Source: Halomonas sp. 54_146
Lineage (GTDB): Bacteria > Pseudomonadota > Gammaproteobacteria > Pseudomonadales > Halomonadaceae
Assembly: GCF_001507855.1 (NCBI RefSeq)
Contig: NZ_LGEN01000009.1
Span: 74,621 to 107,699 of the forward strand
Length of the DNA: 33,079 bases
Direction of reading: 5' to 3'
The notes beneath the pieces were generated by a model, which worked only from the letters and a program-made list of their open reading frames with translations, was not told the origin of the DNA and searched no databases. Position numbers and translations under genes: made by a program. Positions 7,829 through 14,606 of the stretch are shown one piece after another (the stretch's first letter is position 1; each line of letters opens with the position of its first letter).

Positions 7829-8656
7829 ATGGCGATAGGTGACGCTCGCTCAACGCTACTAGAGGGTGGTCACCTGCGTCTGCTGACGTTTAATTTGCAG
7901 GTAGGCATTCAAACCTCTGCTTATCACCATTACCTCACCCGCAGCTGGCAGCATTTATTGCCGCACCCCCAGCGCCAGCATCGTTTGGCGATGATGGGTG
8001 AAGTGCTGAGTAAGTTTGATGTGGTGGGGCTGCAAGAGGTTGATGGCGGCAGCTTTCGTTCCAGCCGCGTCAACCAAGTCGAGTTTCTTGCTACTCGGGC
8101 AGGGTTTCCCCATCACTATCAGCAGTTAAACCGCAATTTGGGGCGCATCGCGCAACACAGTAATGGCCTGTTATCGCGCCTGGTGCCCAGCAAAATTGAA
8201 GAGCACCGTTTGCCTGGGGCCATGCCAGGGCGTGGGGCGATTCATGCCCGCTTTGGGGATGGGCCTGATGCACTGCATATTTTTGTTGCCCACTTGGCGC
8301 TCAGCCATCGGGGGCGGGTGCGTCAGCTCAATTATTTAAGCGAGATTATTCAGCCGCTGCGCCATGTGGTGGTAATGGGTGATCTTAATTGCACCCCAGA
8401 CCAGCTGCATGCTCACGAGCGGTTTAGTACCTCTCTGCCGCTGCATCCGGTTAAGCCGCTGTTAAGTTATCCGTCTTGGCAGCCGCGTCACGCGCTGGAC
8501 CATATTTTGCTATCTCAGTCGCTTGAGGCGGCTGAAGTGCGTGTGCTTGATCATCTGTTTTCTGATCATTTGCCGATAGCCTTGGATTTGCCGCTCCCGG
8601 CGGCCTGCCTATTGGCGTTAAAAACGGCCAGCGCTAAGCATCAGCCTCTCAGCTAA
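7829..8656 (+). CDS. Endonuclease/exonuclease/phosphatase (EEP) family protein
   Basis: A 275-residue metal-dependent phosphoesterase of the DNase I/EEP fold, without signal peptide. Catalytic signatures are in order: LLTFNLQ (Asn22), GLQEVDGG (Glu70), FVAHLALS (His155), VMGDLNCTP (Asp185, Asn187), ALDHIL (Asp224) and the closing SDHLPI (Asp246, His247). The substrate is unknown; the family includes nucleases, sphingomyelinases and inositol phosphatases. ATG 7829 is chosen for its strong purine-rich GGGAGAGGGAG leader; a GTG at 7799 in the same frame is less likely. A similar gene follows dsbA in Pseudomonas. A strong terminator closes the unit. Confidence 0.85.
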   Translation: MAIGDARSTLLEGGHLRLLTFNLQVGIQTSAYHHYLTRSWQHLLPHPQRQHRLAMMGEVLSKFDVVGLQEVDGGSFRSSRVNQVEFLATRAGFPHHYQQLNRNLGRIAQHSNGLLSRLVPSKIEEHRLPGAMPGRGAIHARFGDGPDALHIFVAHLALSHRGRVRQLNYLSEIIQPLRHVVVMGDLNCTPDQLHAHERFSTSLPLHPVKPLLSYPSWQPRHALDHILLSQSLEAAEVRVLDHLFSDHLPIALDLPLPAACLLALKTASAKHQPLS

Positions 8657-8684
8657 CATCTAATCGGCAGATAAGGATGACGTT

Positions 8685-8722
8685 CGGCTCAGAATCAGCG
8701 ATGATTCTGGGCCGTTTTCTTT
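8685..8722 (+). terminator. Intrinsic terminator after the EEP gene
   Basis: CGGCTCAGAATCA (8685-8697) pairs with TGATTCTGGGCCG (8702-8714) with one G-U pair and a GCGA tetraloop, followed by TTTTCTTT. It separates the dsbA unit from the TRAP genes. Confidence 0.9.
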
Positions 8723-8737
8723 ACCAGGACATTTTTC

Positions 8738-9286
8738 ATGCACGCCAATGCCCATGAGCCGCGGTTACTGCGCTGGCTAGACTACTTGACCGAGGGAGTG
8801 GGTCGGGCCATTGCCTGGCTGGTAGTGATCATGATGGTGGTGCAGTTTGCCATAGTGGTGCTGCGCTACGCCTTGGGGATACACAGCATCATCATGCAGG
8901 AATCGGTGATGTACATGCACGCCGCTGTGTTTATGCTAGGAGCCGCCTGGACGCTGCGCCACGATGGCCATGTGCGCGTCGATATCTTCTACCGCCGCTG
9001 GTCAGCACGCGGCCGGGCGTGGGTCGATTTTCTAGGCACGCTTTTTCTGCTGATACCCGTCTCGCTGTTTATTGCCATCAGCAGTTATCACTATGTGCTC
9101 ACCAGCTGGGCGATTATGGAGCGCTCTTCAGATGGCGGTATACCGGGCGTGTTTTTGCTTAAAAGCTTGATCTTAGCCATGGTGGCGCTGTTGTTGGTGC
9201 AAGCCGTTGCACAGCTGATTCGTCAGGCGCTAATTATTCGCGGCAAGTTGCCAAGTGTACCCCCCGAGCATGAGGAGAGCCTGTAG
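8738..9286 (+). CDS. TRAP transporter small permease (DctQ/FcbT2-like)
   Basis: The 182-residue inner-membrane protein has four predicted hydrophobic segments (about 20-42, 55-75, 93-115 and 135-160). It carries the DctQ-type features QESVMYMHAAVFMLGAAWTLRHDGHVRVDIFYRR. The small subunit supports the large one in Na+-driven uptake of organic acids or similar solutes. The gene overlaps the large-subunit GTG by one base. No binding-protein gene (dctP) flanks the pair, so the substrate cannot be inferred; the sequence type recalls the FcbT2 group (mannitol/chloroaromatic family). Confidence 0.88.
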   Translation: MHANAHEPRLLRWLDYLTEGVGRAIAWLVVIMMVVQFAIVVLRYALGIHSIIMQESVMYMHAAVFMLGAAWTLRHDGHVRVDIFYRRWSARGRAWVDFLGTLFLLIPVSLFIAISSYHYVLTSWAIMERSSDGGIPGVFLLKSLILAMVALLLVQAVAQLIRQALIIRGKLPSVPPEHEESL

Positions 9287-10701
9287 TGCTGGCGATCATA
9301 TTAGAATTTATGCCGCTGGTACTGTTTGCCACGGTGTGCGCGGTACTCATGTTGGGCTACCCGGTCGCCCTGGCGCTGGCGGGAACGGCGCTGGCATTTG
9401 CGGGGTTGGGCTGGGCGCTGCAATCCATGGGCGTGCCAGTCCCCTTTGAGCCGCGCATGATGAGTGCCATGCCCAATCGGCTATACGGCATCATGACCAA
9501 CCAAACGCTGTTAGCGGTGCCCCTGTTTGTCCTGATGGGCGTGCTGTTAGAGAAATCGCGCGTCGCGGAAACGCTATTAGACGCCATGGCCATGGTGTTT
9601 GGTGCGCTGCGGGGTGGTTTGGGCATTGCCGTAGTGTTAGTGGGCATGCTGCTGGCAGCGTCTACCGGCATCGTAGGAGCTACGGTGGTGACCATGGGCT
9701 TGATGTCGCTACCGACGATGCTAAAGCGCGGCTATTCGCCGGCGCTTGCAACCGGCACTATTTGTGCCACCGGAACGCTTGGGCAGATCATTCCCCCTTC
9801 CATTGCCTTGGTGCTATTGGGCGATGTGCTTTCCAATGCCTACCAGCAGGCACAGCTTTCCATGGGGGTGTGGAGCCCGAAAACACTCTCGGTGGGCGAT
9901 CTATTTATCGGTGCGATGGTGCCGGGCCTGCTGCTGGTCATCGCCTATATTATCTATTTGCTGATTATCGCGTGGCTGAAGCCGAGTGTAGCGCCGCCGG
10001 CCGACCGTGAAGCGCTGAAAGCGGAGCTTGGGCATACCGGCAGCGTCTGGCCGCTGCTGCTGAAGGGCCTAATGCCGCCGGTGCTGCTGATTGTTGCCGT
10101 GTTAGGCTCGATTTTAGGCGGCTTTGCCACGCCTACTGAAGCCTCGGCCGTTGGTGCTTTTGGCGCACTACTGCTGTCAGCCGCCAATCGGCGTTTGAGT
10201 ATTGCGATGCTGCGTGAAGTGGTGCGTTCAACCGCCCAGGTCACCAGCATGGTATTTTTGATTTTGATCGGGGCGACGCTGTTTTCCCTGGTATTCCGAG
10301 CCTACGGCGGCGAAGAGCTGGTAACGCACCTGTTTGAAGCGATGCCAGGCGGCGTGATAGGAGCCACCATTGTGGTCATGCTGGTGATTTTCCTGCTCGG
10401 CTTTATTCTCGATTTTATTGAGATCACCTTTGTGGTGATTCCCATTGTTGGGCCTGTGCTATTAGCGATGGGGATTGATCCGATTTGGCTCGGCATTATG
10501 ATCGCGGTCAATCTGCAAACCTCGTTTTTGACGCCGCCCTTCGGCTTTGCGCTCTTTTATCTGCGTGGGGTTACGCCGCACAGTGTCCCCACGTCGGCTA
10601 TTTATCGCGGCGTCGTGCCGTTTATCGTGATGCAGTTGGGTATGCTGTTGGCGCTGGCGCTGTTTCCTGGGCTAGCCACCTGGCTGCCATCGGTGATGTA
10701 A
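9286..10701 (+). CDS. TRAP transporter large permease (DctM/FcbT3-like)
   Basis: The 471-residue polytopic inner-membrane protein belongs to the DctM subunit family (ion transporter superfamily). It is longer than the common ~425-residue DctM, in keeping with the FcbT3 group. Typical segments are ASTGIVGATVVTMGL, TGTICATGTLGQIIPPSI (re-entrant hairpin) and LQTSFLTPPFGFALFYLRGV near the C-terminus. Translation starts at GTG 9286 in the TAG stop of the small subunit, with AGGAG 13 bases upstream. thiD follows 9 bp later, so the pair may be co-transcribed with a thiamine gene; whether that reflects function is not known. Confidence 0.92.
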   Translation: MLAIILEFMPLVLFATVCAVLMLGYPVALALAGTALAFAGLGWALQSMGVPVPFEPRMMSAMPNRLYGIMTNQTLLAVPLFVLMGVLLEKSRVAETLLDAMAMVFGALRGGLGIAVVLVGMLLAASTGIVGATVVTMGLMSLPTMLKRGYSPALATGTICATGTLGQIIPPSIALVLLGDVLSNAYQQAQLSMGVWSPKTLSVGDLFIGAMVPGLLLVIAYIIYLLIIAWLKPSVAPPADREALKAELGHTGSVWPLLLKGLMPPVLLIVAVLGSILGGFATPTEASAVGAFGALLLSAANRRLSIAMLREVVRSTAQVTSMVFLILIGATLFSLVFRAYGGEELVTHLFEAMPGGVIGATIVVMLVIFLLGFILDFIEITFVVIPIVGPVLLAMGIDPIWLGIMIAVNLQTSFLTPPFGFALFYLRGVTPHSVPTSAIYRGVVPFIVMQLGMLLALALFPGLATWLPSVM

Positions 10702-10710
10702 GGGGACGTT

Positions 10711-11532
10711 ATGCCAACTATTGCCAACGTGCTTACCATTGCAGGCTCAGATCCGTCCGGCGGCGCCGGTTTGCAGGGCGATCTAAAAACCTTCTCGGCT
10801 CTTGGTGTCTACGGCACCAATGTCATTACGGCCGTCATCGCCCAGAACACCTGTGGCGTGGCGTCGGTGTACCCGGTGTCGCCCCAGGCCATTCGCGAGC
10901 AGCTGGAACACCTGCTGGATGATGTGGCGCTGGATGCGGTTAAAATCGGTATGGTCGCCAGCCGTGAAGTCGCTGAGGTGATTGCTGATGTGCTGCGCCA
11001 GCGCCGACCGCGCTGGATTGTGCTTGACCCTGTGATGGTCGCCAAAAGTGGCGATATTCTGGTCGATGACGAAGGCATTCGCGCAGTTCGCGATATATTG
11101 GTGCCGCTCGCCGATGTGATAACACCCAACCTGCCGGAAGCCGCAGTGCTGCTTGACTCACCGTCGCCCACTAGCTTGGACGCCATGGAAGCCATGTTGC
11201 CGGGCTTGACCCAACTGGGCGCCCCTTATGTGGTGCTTAAAGGCGGCCACTTGCGCGGGGCGACCTGCCCTGATCTGCTGGCAACGCCAAATGGCCATGA
11301 GTGGCTTCCCGCTTCGCGTATTGATACCGACAACCTGCACGGTACCGGCTGCGCGCTCTCTTCAGCGATAGCTGCCTGCCTGGCCAAGCTACCCGTGGAT
11401 GCCGATATGGATGCCCCGGTAGCCGCTATCAGCAATGCCAAGCAGTGGCTGCATGCAGCCTTGGAGGCGAGCGTGCGTTTAAACGTGGGTAATGGGCGTG
11501 GCCCAGTGCACCATTTTCACGCTTGGTGGTAA
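10711..11532 (+). CDS. thiD: Hydroxymethylpyrimidine/phosphomethylpyrimidine kinase
   Basis: The enzyme phosphorylates HMP and then HMP-P to make the pyrimidine half of thiamine. The 273-residue ribokinase-fold protein begins with VLTIAGSDPSGGAGLQGDLK (HMP binding). It has LDPVMVAKSG and ends with the catalytic anion-hole loop HGTGCALSS (Cys214). The family length is about 265, so there is no fused ThiE. GGGGACGTT precedes the ATG. It sits apart from thiS-thiG, which are 15 kb away in the window. I saw no TPP riboswitch before it; the upstream gap is only 9 bp. Confidence 0.95.
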   Translation: MPTIANVLTIAGSDPSGGAGLQGDLKTFSALGVYGTNVITAVIAQNTCGVASVYPVSPQAIREQLEHLLDDVALDAVKIGMVASREVAEVIADVLRQRRPRWIVLDPVMVAKSGDILVDDEGIRAVRDILVPLADVITPNLPEAAVLLDSPSPTSLDAMEAMLPGLTQLGAPYVVLKGGHLRGATCPDLLATPNGHEWLPASRIDTDNLHGTGCALSSAIAACLAKLPVDADMDAPVAAISNAKQWLHAALEASVRLNVGNGRGPVHHFHAWW

Positions 11533-11655
11533 TTTGGATGCCCTGGGGTATTTAGGCGGCAGATGACTTGCGAGAAAGCGTATTGCACACCATGCTAAGG
11601 AGTGTTTGCTTAACGGCTTGTAAGGTTGAGTTGCTCAGCCGAGGAGCGTTTCGCC

Positions 11656-12537
11656 ATGCCCCGCACCCTCTCCAGTACTGTTTCAAGAACAGTTTCAAGA
11701 ACTATCTTGTTTGCCACCGATCTTTCCGCTGACAACCGTGCTGCCTTTGCTCGGGCGCTGCGTTTGGCCTATGCCCAAGGGGTTCAGCTAGATGTGCTGC
11801 ACGTGCTGGACCCTTACCTACCGCGGCGGGTGCTGTTGGATGTTGAAAGGGCGGTGGTTGAAGACATCACCGCCATGCTGACCGATCTACGCGAAGACTA
11901 TGCGCTAGAAGCGCCGAAAACGTTGATTCAAACCGTCACGGGCTCCCCCCACGTTGAAATCGTTCGTGAAGCCCATGAGCGCAACGCCGAGCTGATTGTG
12001 CTGGGCATGCATCGCAAACGCGGGCAAAAAGATCTGTTAGCGGGTACCACGGCAATGCGCGTGTTACGCAGCGCCCCTTGCCCTGTGGTTATCTCCTCCC
12101 ACCAGCCCACCCAGCCCTGGCAGCATATTCTGGTGCCTATCGATTTTTCGCTCACCGCGCGGCATACCTTAAAAGAAGCGCTAATGCGCTTCCCTGAGGC
12201 CACGCTAACCCTGCTACACGCCTGGACATTGCCCGGCGAGCGCGAGCTGGGCTCGCAGGCCTATTATGCTCACTGGCGTGAAAATGAAGTGCAGCGCCTG
12301 CGTGAACAGTTGACCACCGAAATCGATAGCCTGACGCGTGAGCTAGACGGTGTGCCAGACGTTGAGCTGGTGCTAGAACAGGGTACGCCCTGTGATGTGC
12401 TGCAGGCCTATATGAAGCGCCACACGCCCGACCTTGTGATGATTGGTAGCCGTGGCCAGCCTTACCATGTAAGCCAGCTAACCGAAATGCTGCTATGTGA
12501 ACCACACTGCGATTTAATGCTGTGTCGCGCTTGGTAG
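11656..12537 (+). CDS. Tandem universal stress protein (two Usp domains)
   Basis: The 293-residue cytosolic protein has two Usp domains: about 15-148 (TILFATDLSADNRAAF to CPVVIS) and about 155-293 (HILVPIDFSLTARHT to CDLMLC). The usual ATP motif G-2x-G-9x-G-S/T is incomplete in both: domain 1 has GMHRKRGQ then AGTT, domain 2 has GSRGQ without the closing GS, so nucleotide binding is doubtful. ATG 11656 is chosen for the GAGGAG 9 bases upstream; a TTG at 11626 in frame is less likely. Residues 8-15 (TVSRTVSR) arise from a 12-bp tandem duplication. Probably a stress-response regulator; its partners are unknown. Confidence 0.87.
   Translation: MPRTLSSTVSRTVSRTILFATDLSADNRAAFARALRLAYAQGVQLDVLHVLDPYLPRRVLLDVERAVVEDITAMLTDLREDYALEAPKTLIQTVTGSPHVEIVREAHERNAELIVLGMHRKRGQKDLLAGTTAMRVLRSAPCPVVISSHQPTQPWQHILVPIDFSLTARHTLKEALMRFPEATLTLLHAWTLPGERELGSQAYYAHWRENEVQRLREQLTTEIDSLTRELDGVPDVELVLEQGTPCDVLQAYMKRHTPDLVMIGSRGQPYHVSQLTEMLLCEPHCDLMLCRAW
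11679..11702. repeat. In-frame 12-bp tandem duplication in the Usp gene
   Basis: TGTTTCAAGAAC and AGTTTCAAGAAC are adjacent, giving TVSR twice at the protein N-terminus, before the folded domain begins. Confidence 0.85.
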
Positions 12538-12555
12538 GCCTGTGTGCGCTTGGTA
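12521..12555. repeat. Imperfect ~20-bp tandem repeat over the Usp stop codon
   Basis: TGTGTCGCGCTTGGTA (12521-12536), which includes the stop region, recurs as TGTGTGCGCTTGGTA (12541-12555). Confidence 0.7.
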
Positions 12556-12649
12556 TGAGCTATTCGTCATATCATTAGCTGTACGGAACCTTTACTCTTA
12601 TGCCAGGTATGTATAAATATATCTGGCCGGCAACGTAGAGGTTCTCATC

Positions 12650-13231
12650 ATGTTACGTCAACGTAAAAATCATACAGCGGCTAAGGCGGCACTAGCAGTG
12701 TGCCTGATGCTAATAACGGCGGGTGTGTCCGCCAACAGCGTCACGGAGCGCGGCGAGCGTTTTGAGCGTGTGGTTGAAGAGAACGGCCAGCGCTATACGC
12801 TGATTGGCAGCGGCGTTTTTCGCTATATGATCTGGACCGCCTACGCTGGCGCGTATTATCAGCTTGAAGGCCAAACGCAGCCACAGCCAACGAGTGATAT
12901 ACCGCGCCGCCTAGAACTGGCTTATTTTCACGCCATCGAAGCGGCAGATTTTGCTGAAGCCACTGAAAAAACGCTCAGAGATTCCCTCACACTGTATGAA
13001 TTCAATCAGATCGAAGAACCTCTAGCGCGCCTAAACCAGCGCTACCGCGATGTCGTTCCCGGCGACCGCTACCTGCTTAGCTGGGATGGCGAACAGCTGC
13101 GTCTCGCGCTCAATGGCGAGGTCTTGCTTGAAGAGGAAAACGCCGAGTTCGCCAGCGCGATGTTTAGCATCTGGCTTGGTGAGCGCCCGCTGGGCGAAGG
13201 CTTTCGCGATGCGCTGCTAGGGAAAAATTAG
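12650..13231 (+). CDS. Secreted chalcone-isomerase-like protein
   Basis: The 193-residue protein has a signal peptide with cleavage near SA/NS (about residue 28-29). The mature part matches the bacterial chalcone-isomerase-like family (Chalcone_3 type): [19 protein letters not shown], then [24 protein letters not shown], and a C-terminal [20 protein letters not shown]. In this bacterial family no isomerase activity is expected; the role is unknown and the protein is likely periplasmic. GAGG lies 9 bases before the ATG. The upstream gap contains an AT-rich TATAAATATAT stretch (12612-12622) suited to a promoter. dtd follows after 44 bp. Confidence 0.82.
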   Translation: MLRQRKNHTAAKAALAVCLMLITAGVSANSVTERGERFERVVEENGQRYTLIGSGVFRYMIWTAYAGAYYQLEGQTQPQPTSDIPRRLELAYFHAIEAADFAEATEKTLRDSLTLYEFNQIEEPLARLNQRYRDVVPGDRYLLSWDGEQLRLALNGEVLLEEENAEFASAMFSIWLGERPLGEGFRDALLGKN

Positions 13232-13275
13232 CCTGCTACGGTTACACTGGCCATTTGCGAGCCAGGAGGAGCGTT

Positions 13276-13713
13276 GTGAAGGCACTGATTCAGCGGGTAA
13301 AGCGCGCCAGCGTAGAAGTGAACGGCGACATTGTTGGCAGCATTGACCACGGCTTGCTGGCGCTGGTGGGGGTGGAAAAGCACGACGATGCGGCCTCAGT
13401 GGAAAAACTGCTGCATAAGCTGCTCCACTACCGTGTGTTTAGCGATGCTGAGGGCAAAATGAATCAAAACCTGCAGCAGGTTAACGGCGGCCTGTTGCTC
13501 GTTTCCCAGTTCACCCTGGCGGCGGATACCCGCAAAGGGCTGCGCCCCAGCTTCTCCAGCGCTGCCCCCCCGGCTCAGGGCGAAGCGCTGTTTGATTTGT
13601 TGGTTACCCAGGCGCGCACGGCTTGGCCGCAGGTAGCCACCGGTGAATTTGGCGCCGATATGCAGGTGGCACTGATCAACGATGGCCCCGTCACGTTTTT
13701 GCTGGAAAGCTAG
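13276..13713 (+). CDS. dtd: D-aminoacyl-tRNA deacylase
   Basis: The enzyme hydrolyses D-aminoacyl-tRNAs (and Gly-tRNA-Ala), a proofreading step in the cytosol. From GTG 13276, with a perfect AGGAGG 5 bases upstream, the protein has 145 residues and starts [13 protein letters not shown], exactly the family form; a frame open to 13255 adds seven unlikely residues. The two active-site motifs are present: [12 protein letters not shown] and the C-terminal [11 protein letters not shown] with the Gly-cisPro pair. The last 38 bases of shared sequence recur downstream at 14553-14590, beyond the toxin-like cassette, while this copy is intact. Confidence 0.96.
   Translation: MKALIQRVKRASVEVNGDIVGSIDHGLLALVGVEKHDDAASVEKLLHKLLHYRVFSDAEGKMNQNLQQVNGGLLLVSQFTLAADTRKGLRPSFSSAAPPAQGEALFDLLVTQARTAWPQVATGEFGADMQVALINDGPVTFLLES
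13675..13712 (+). repeat. 38-bp direct repeat, left copy (inside dtd)
   Basis: The 3' end of dtd from ATCAACGATGG to the first two bases of its stop is identical over 38 bases to 14553-14590. Between the two copies lie 840 bases with the zeta-like gene and its partner. The repeat looks like an attachment site (attL) that rebuilds the gene end after insertion. Confidence 0.95.
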
Positions 13714-13733
13714 CTTTTATGTTTTAACCCCGC

Positions 13734-14345
13734 TTGGGTGAAAGGAGAGTCGTTATCACATTACATACTCAGTCACCTACTTGTTGGATCGTTGCGGGGC
13801 CTAATGGAGCCGGCAAGACAACTTTTGCCCTTCATTACCTTCCACAGGTAGCGCATTGCTCCCGTTTTATTAATGCCGACTTGATTGCTGCAGGACTCTC
13901 TCCTTTGGCTCCGGAGCGTGAGCTTCTAACCGCTAGCAGAATTTTCTTGCGTGCAGTTAAACAGGCAACGAAGGAAAGGAATGATTTTGCTTTTGAAACA
14001 ACGCTCTCTGGACGAGGCTATATGCGCCTAGTCAGACAGCTGCTATCGGAAGGTTGGCGTGTAGAGTTGGTTTATCTCGCCTTACCATCTGTGGAAATGT
14101 CACGTTTACGCGTTGCAGAACGAGTGTTACACGGCGGCCACGACATCCCTTTAACGGATATCCTGCGCAGGTTTCCTCGCAGTCTACACAATCTGCTAAT
14201 GTCATACTCACCATGCGTTACCCGCGCTCGCTGTTTTATGAATGATGGCGATATGCCAGAGCTTGTTTTTGAACAGCAGGGTAGCCATCGGGTTATAATC
14301 AATGATGAGTATTTTCAGTTAATCAGTAAGGAGTCAGCGCCATGA
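13734..14345 (+). CDS. Zeta-toxin-like kinase (COG4185-type P-loop protein)
   Basis: A roughly 200-residue P-loop protein with Walker [11 protein letters not shown] (about 22-31), [26 protein letters not shown] and the distinctive HGGHDIP followed by [12 protein letters not shown]. This pattern fits the zeta-toxin-like ATPase family; true zeta toxins phosphorylate UDP-N-acetylglucosamine, which is only inferred here. The start is unclear: TTG 13734 is the only common start codon in the frame but has no ribosome site before it. A strong AAGGAGAG lies at 13742-13749, pointing to a rare codon such as ATC 13755. The stop overlaps the next gene (ATGA). Base composition is visibly more AT-rich than the neighbours, and it lies between the 38-bp repeats, so acquired. 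Confidence 0.82.
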   Translation: MGERRVVITLHTQSPTCWIVAGPNGAGKTTFALHYLPQVAHCSRFINADLIAAGLSPLAPERELLTASRIFLRAVKQATKERNDFAFETTLSGRGYMRLVRQLLSEGWRVELVYLALPSVEMSRLRVAERVLHGGHDIPLTDILRRFPRSLHNLLMSYSPCVTRARCFMNDGDMPELVFEQQGSHRVIINDEYFQLISKESAP

Positions 14346-14530
14346 GCCAGCTTGCACCCGGCACAGAGGAGATGCTTAACAGCCTACGTGCTGCTGTGGC
14401 GGAAACATTGGAGCGTAAACGTCGGCTTGGTCAGTACGCGGTTGTATGGAAAGATGGCAAGCCAACACTCGCAGGCGGTGACGCTGCTAAGAATCACATT
14501 GCCACGCCACCTACCCACGTTTCGCTCTGA
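14342..14530 (+). CDS. 62-aa partner of the zeta-like kinase, putative antitoxin
   Basis: The small soluble protein starts with an AAGGAG site 9 bases upstream and overlaps the kinase stop. Residues 8-30 form a charged helix ([19 protein letters not shown]), then [20 protein letters not shown]. As I recall, small proteins with this [14 protein letters not shown] element commonly sit beside zeta-like kinases of this group, so it may be the antitoxin or an adaptor. The last 14 residues ([13 protein letters not shown]) fit nothing I know. They end 22 bases before the right 38-bp repeat, so the C-terminus may have been altered by the junction. Confidence 0.7.
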   Translation: MSQLAPGTEEMLNSLRAAVAETLERKRRLGQYAVVWKDGKPTLAGGDAAKNHIATPPTHVSL

Positions 14531-14552
14531 CATTCATCCTCTGAAATTACTC

Positions 14553-14590
14553 ATCAACGATGGCCCCGTCACGTTTTTGCTGGAAAGCTA
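14553..14590 (+). repeat. 38-bp direct repeat, right copy (dtd tail remnant)
   Basis: An exact copy of 13675-13712 that carries the Dtd C-terminus [12 protein letters not shown] with a TAA instead of a TAG stop. It is not attached to any functional gene. It marks the right edge (attR-like) of the inserted cassette, 16 bases before the end of the ABC-F gene. Confidence 0.95.
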
Positions 14591-14606
14591 ATCAGCCACT
14601 GCCAGG

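Noticed and set aside
13713..14590. Integron gene cassette
   Set aside because: No attC-like imperfect inverted repeat or GTTRRRY core is visible at the edges, and the flanking repeat is dtd coding sequence.
14352..14591. 79-aa open frame that ends in the Dtd C-terminus [12 protein letters not shown]
   Set aside because: It overlaps the 62-aa partner gene in another frame and its upstream part shows no protein-like features. The ending is just the right 38-bp repeat read in frame.
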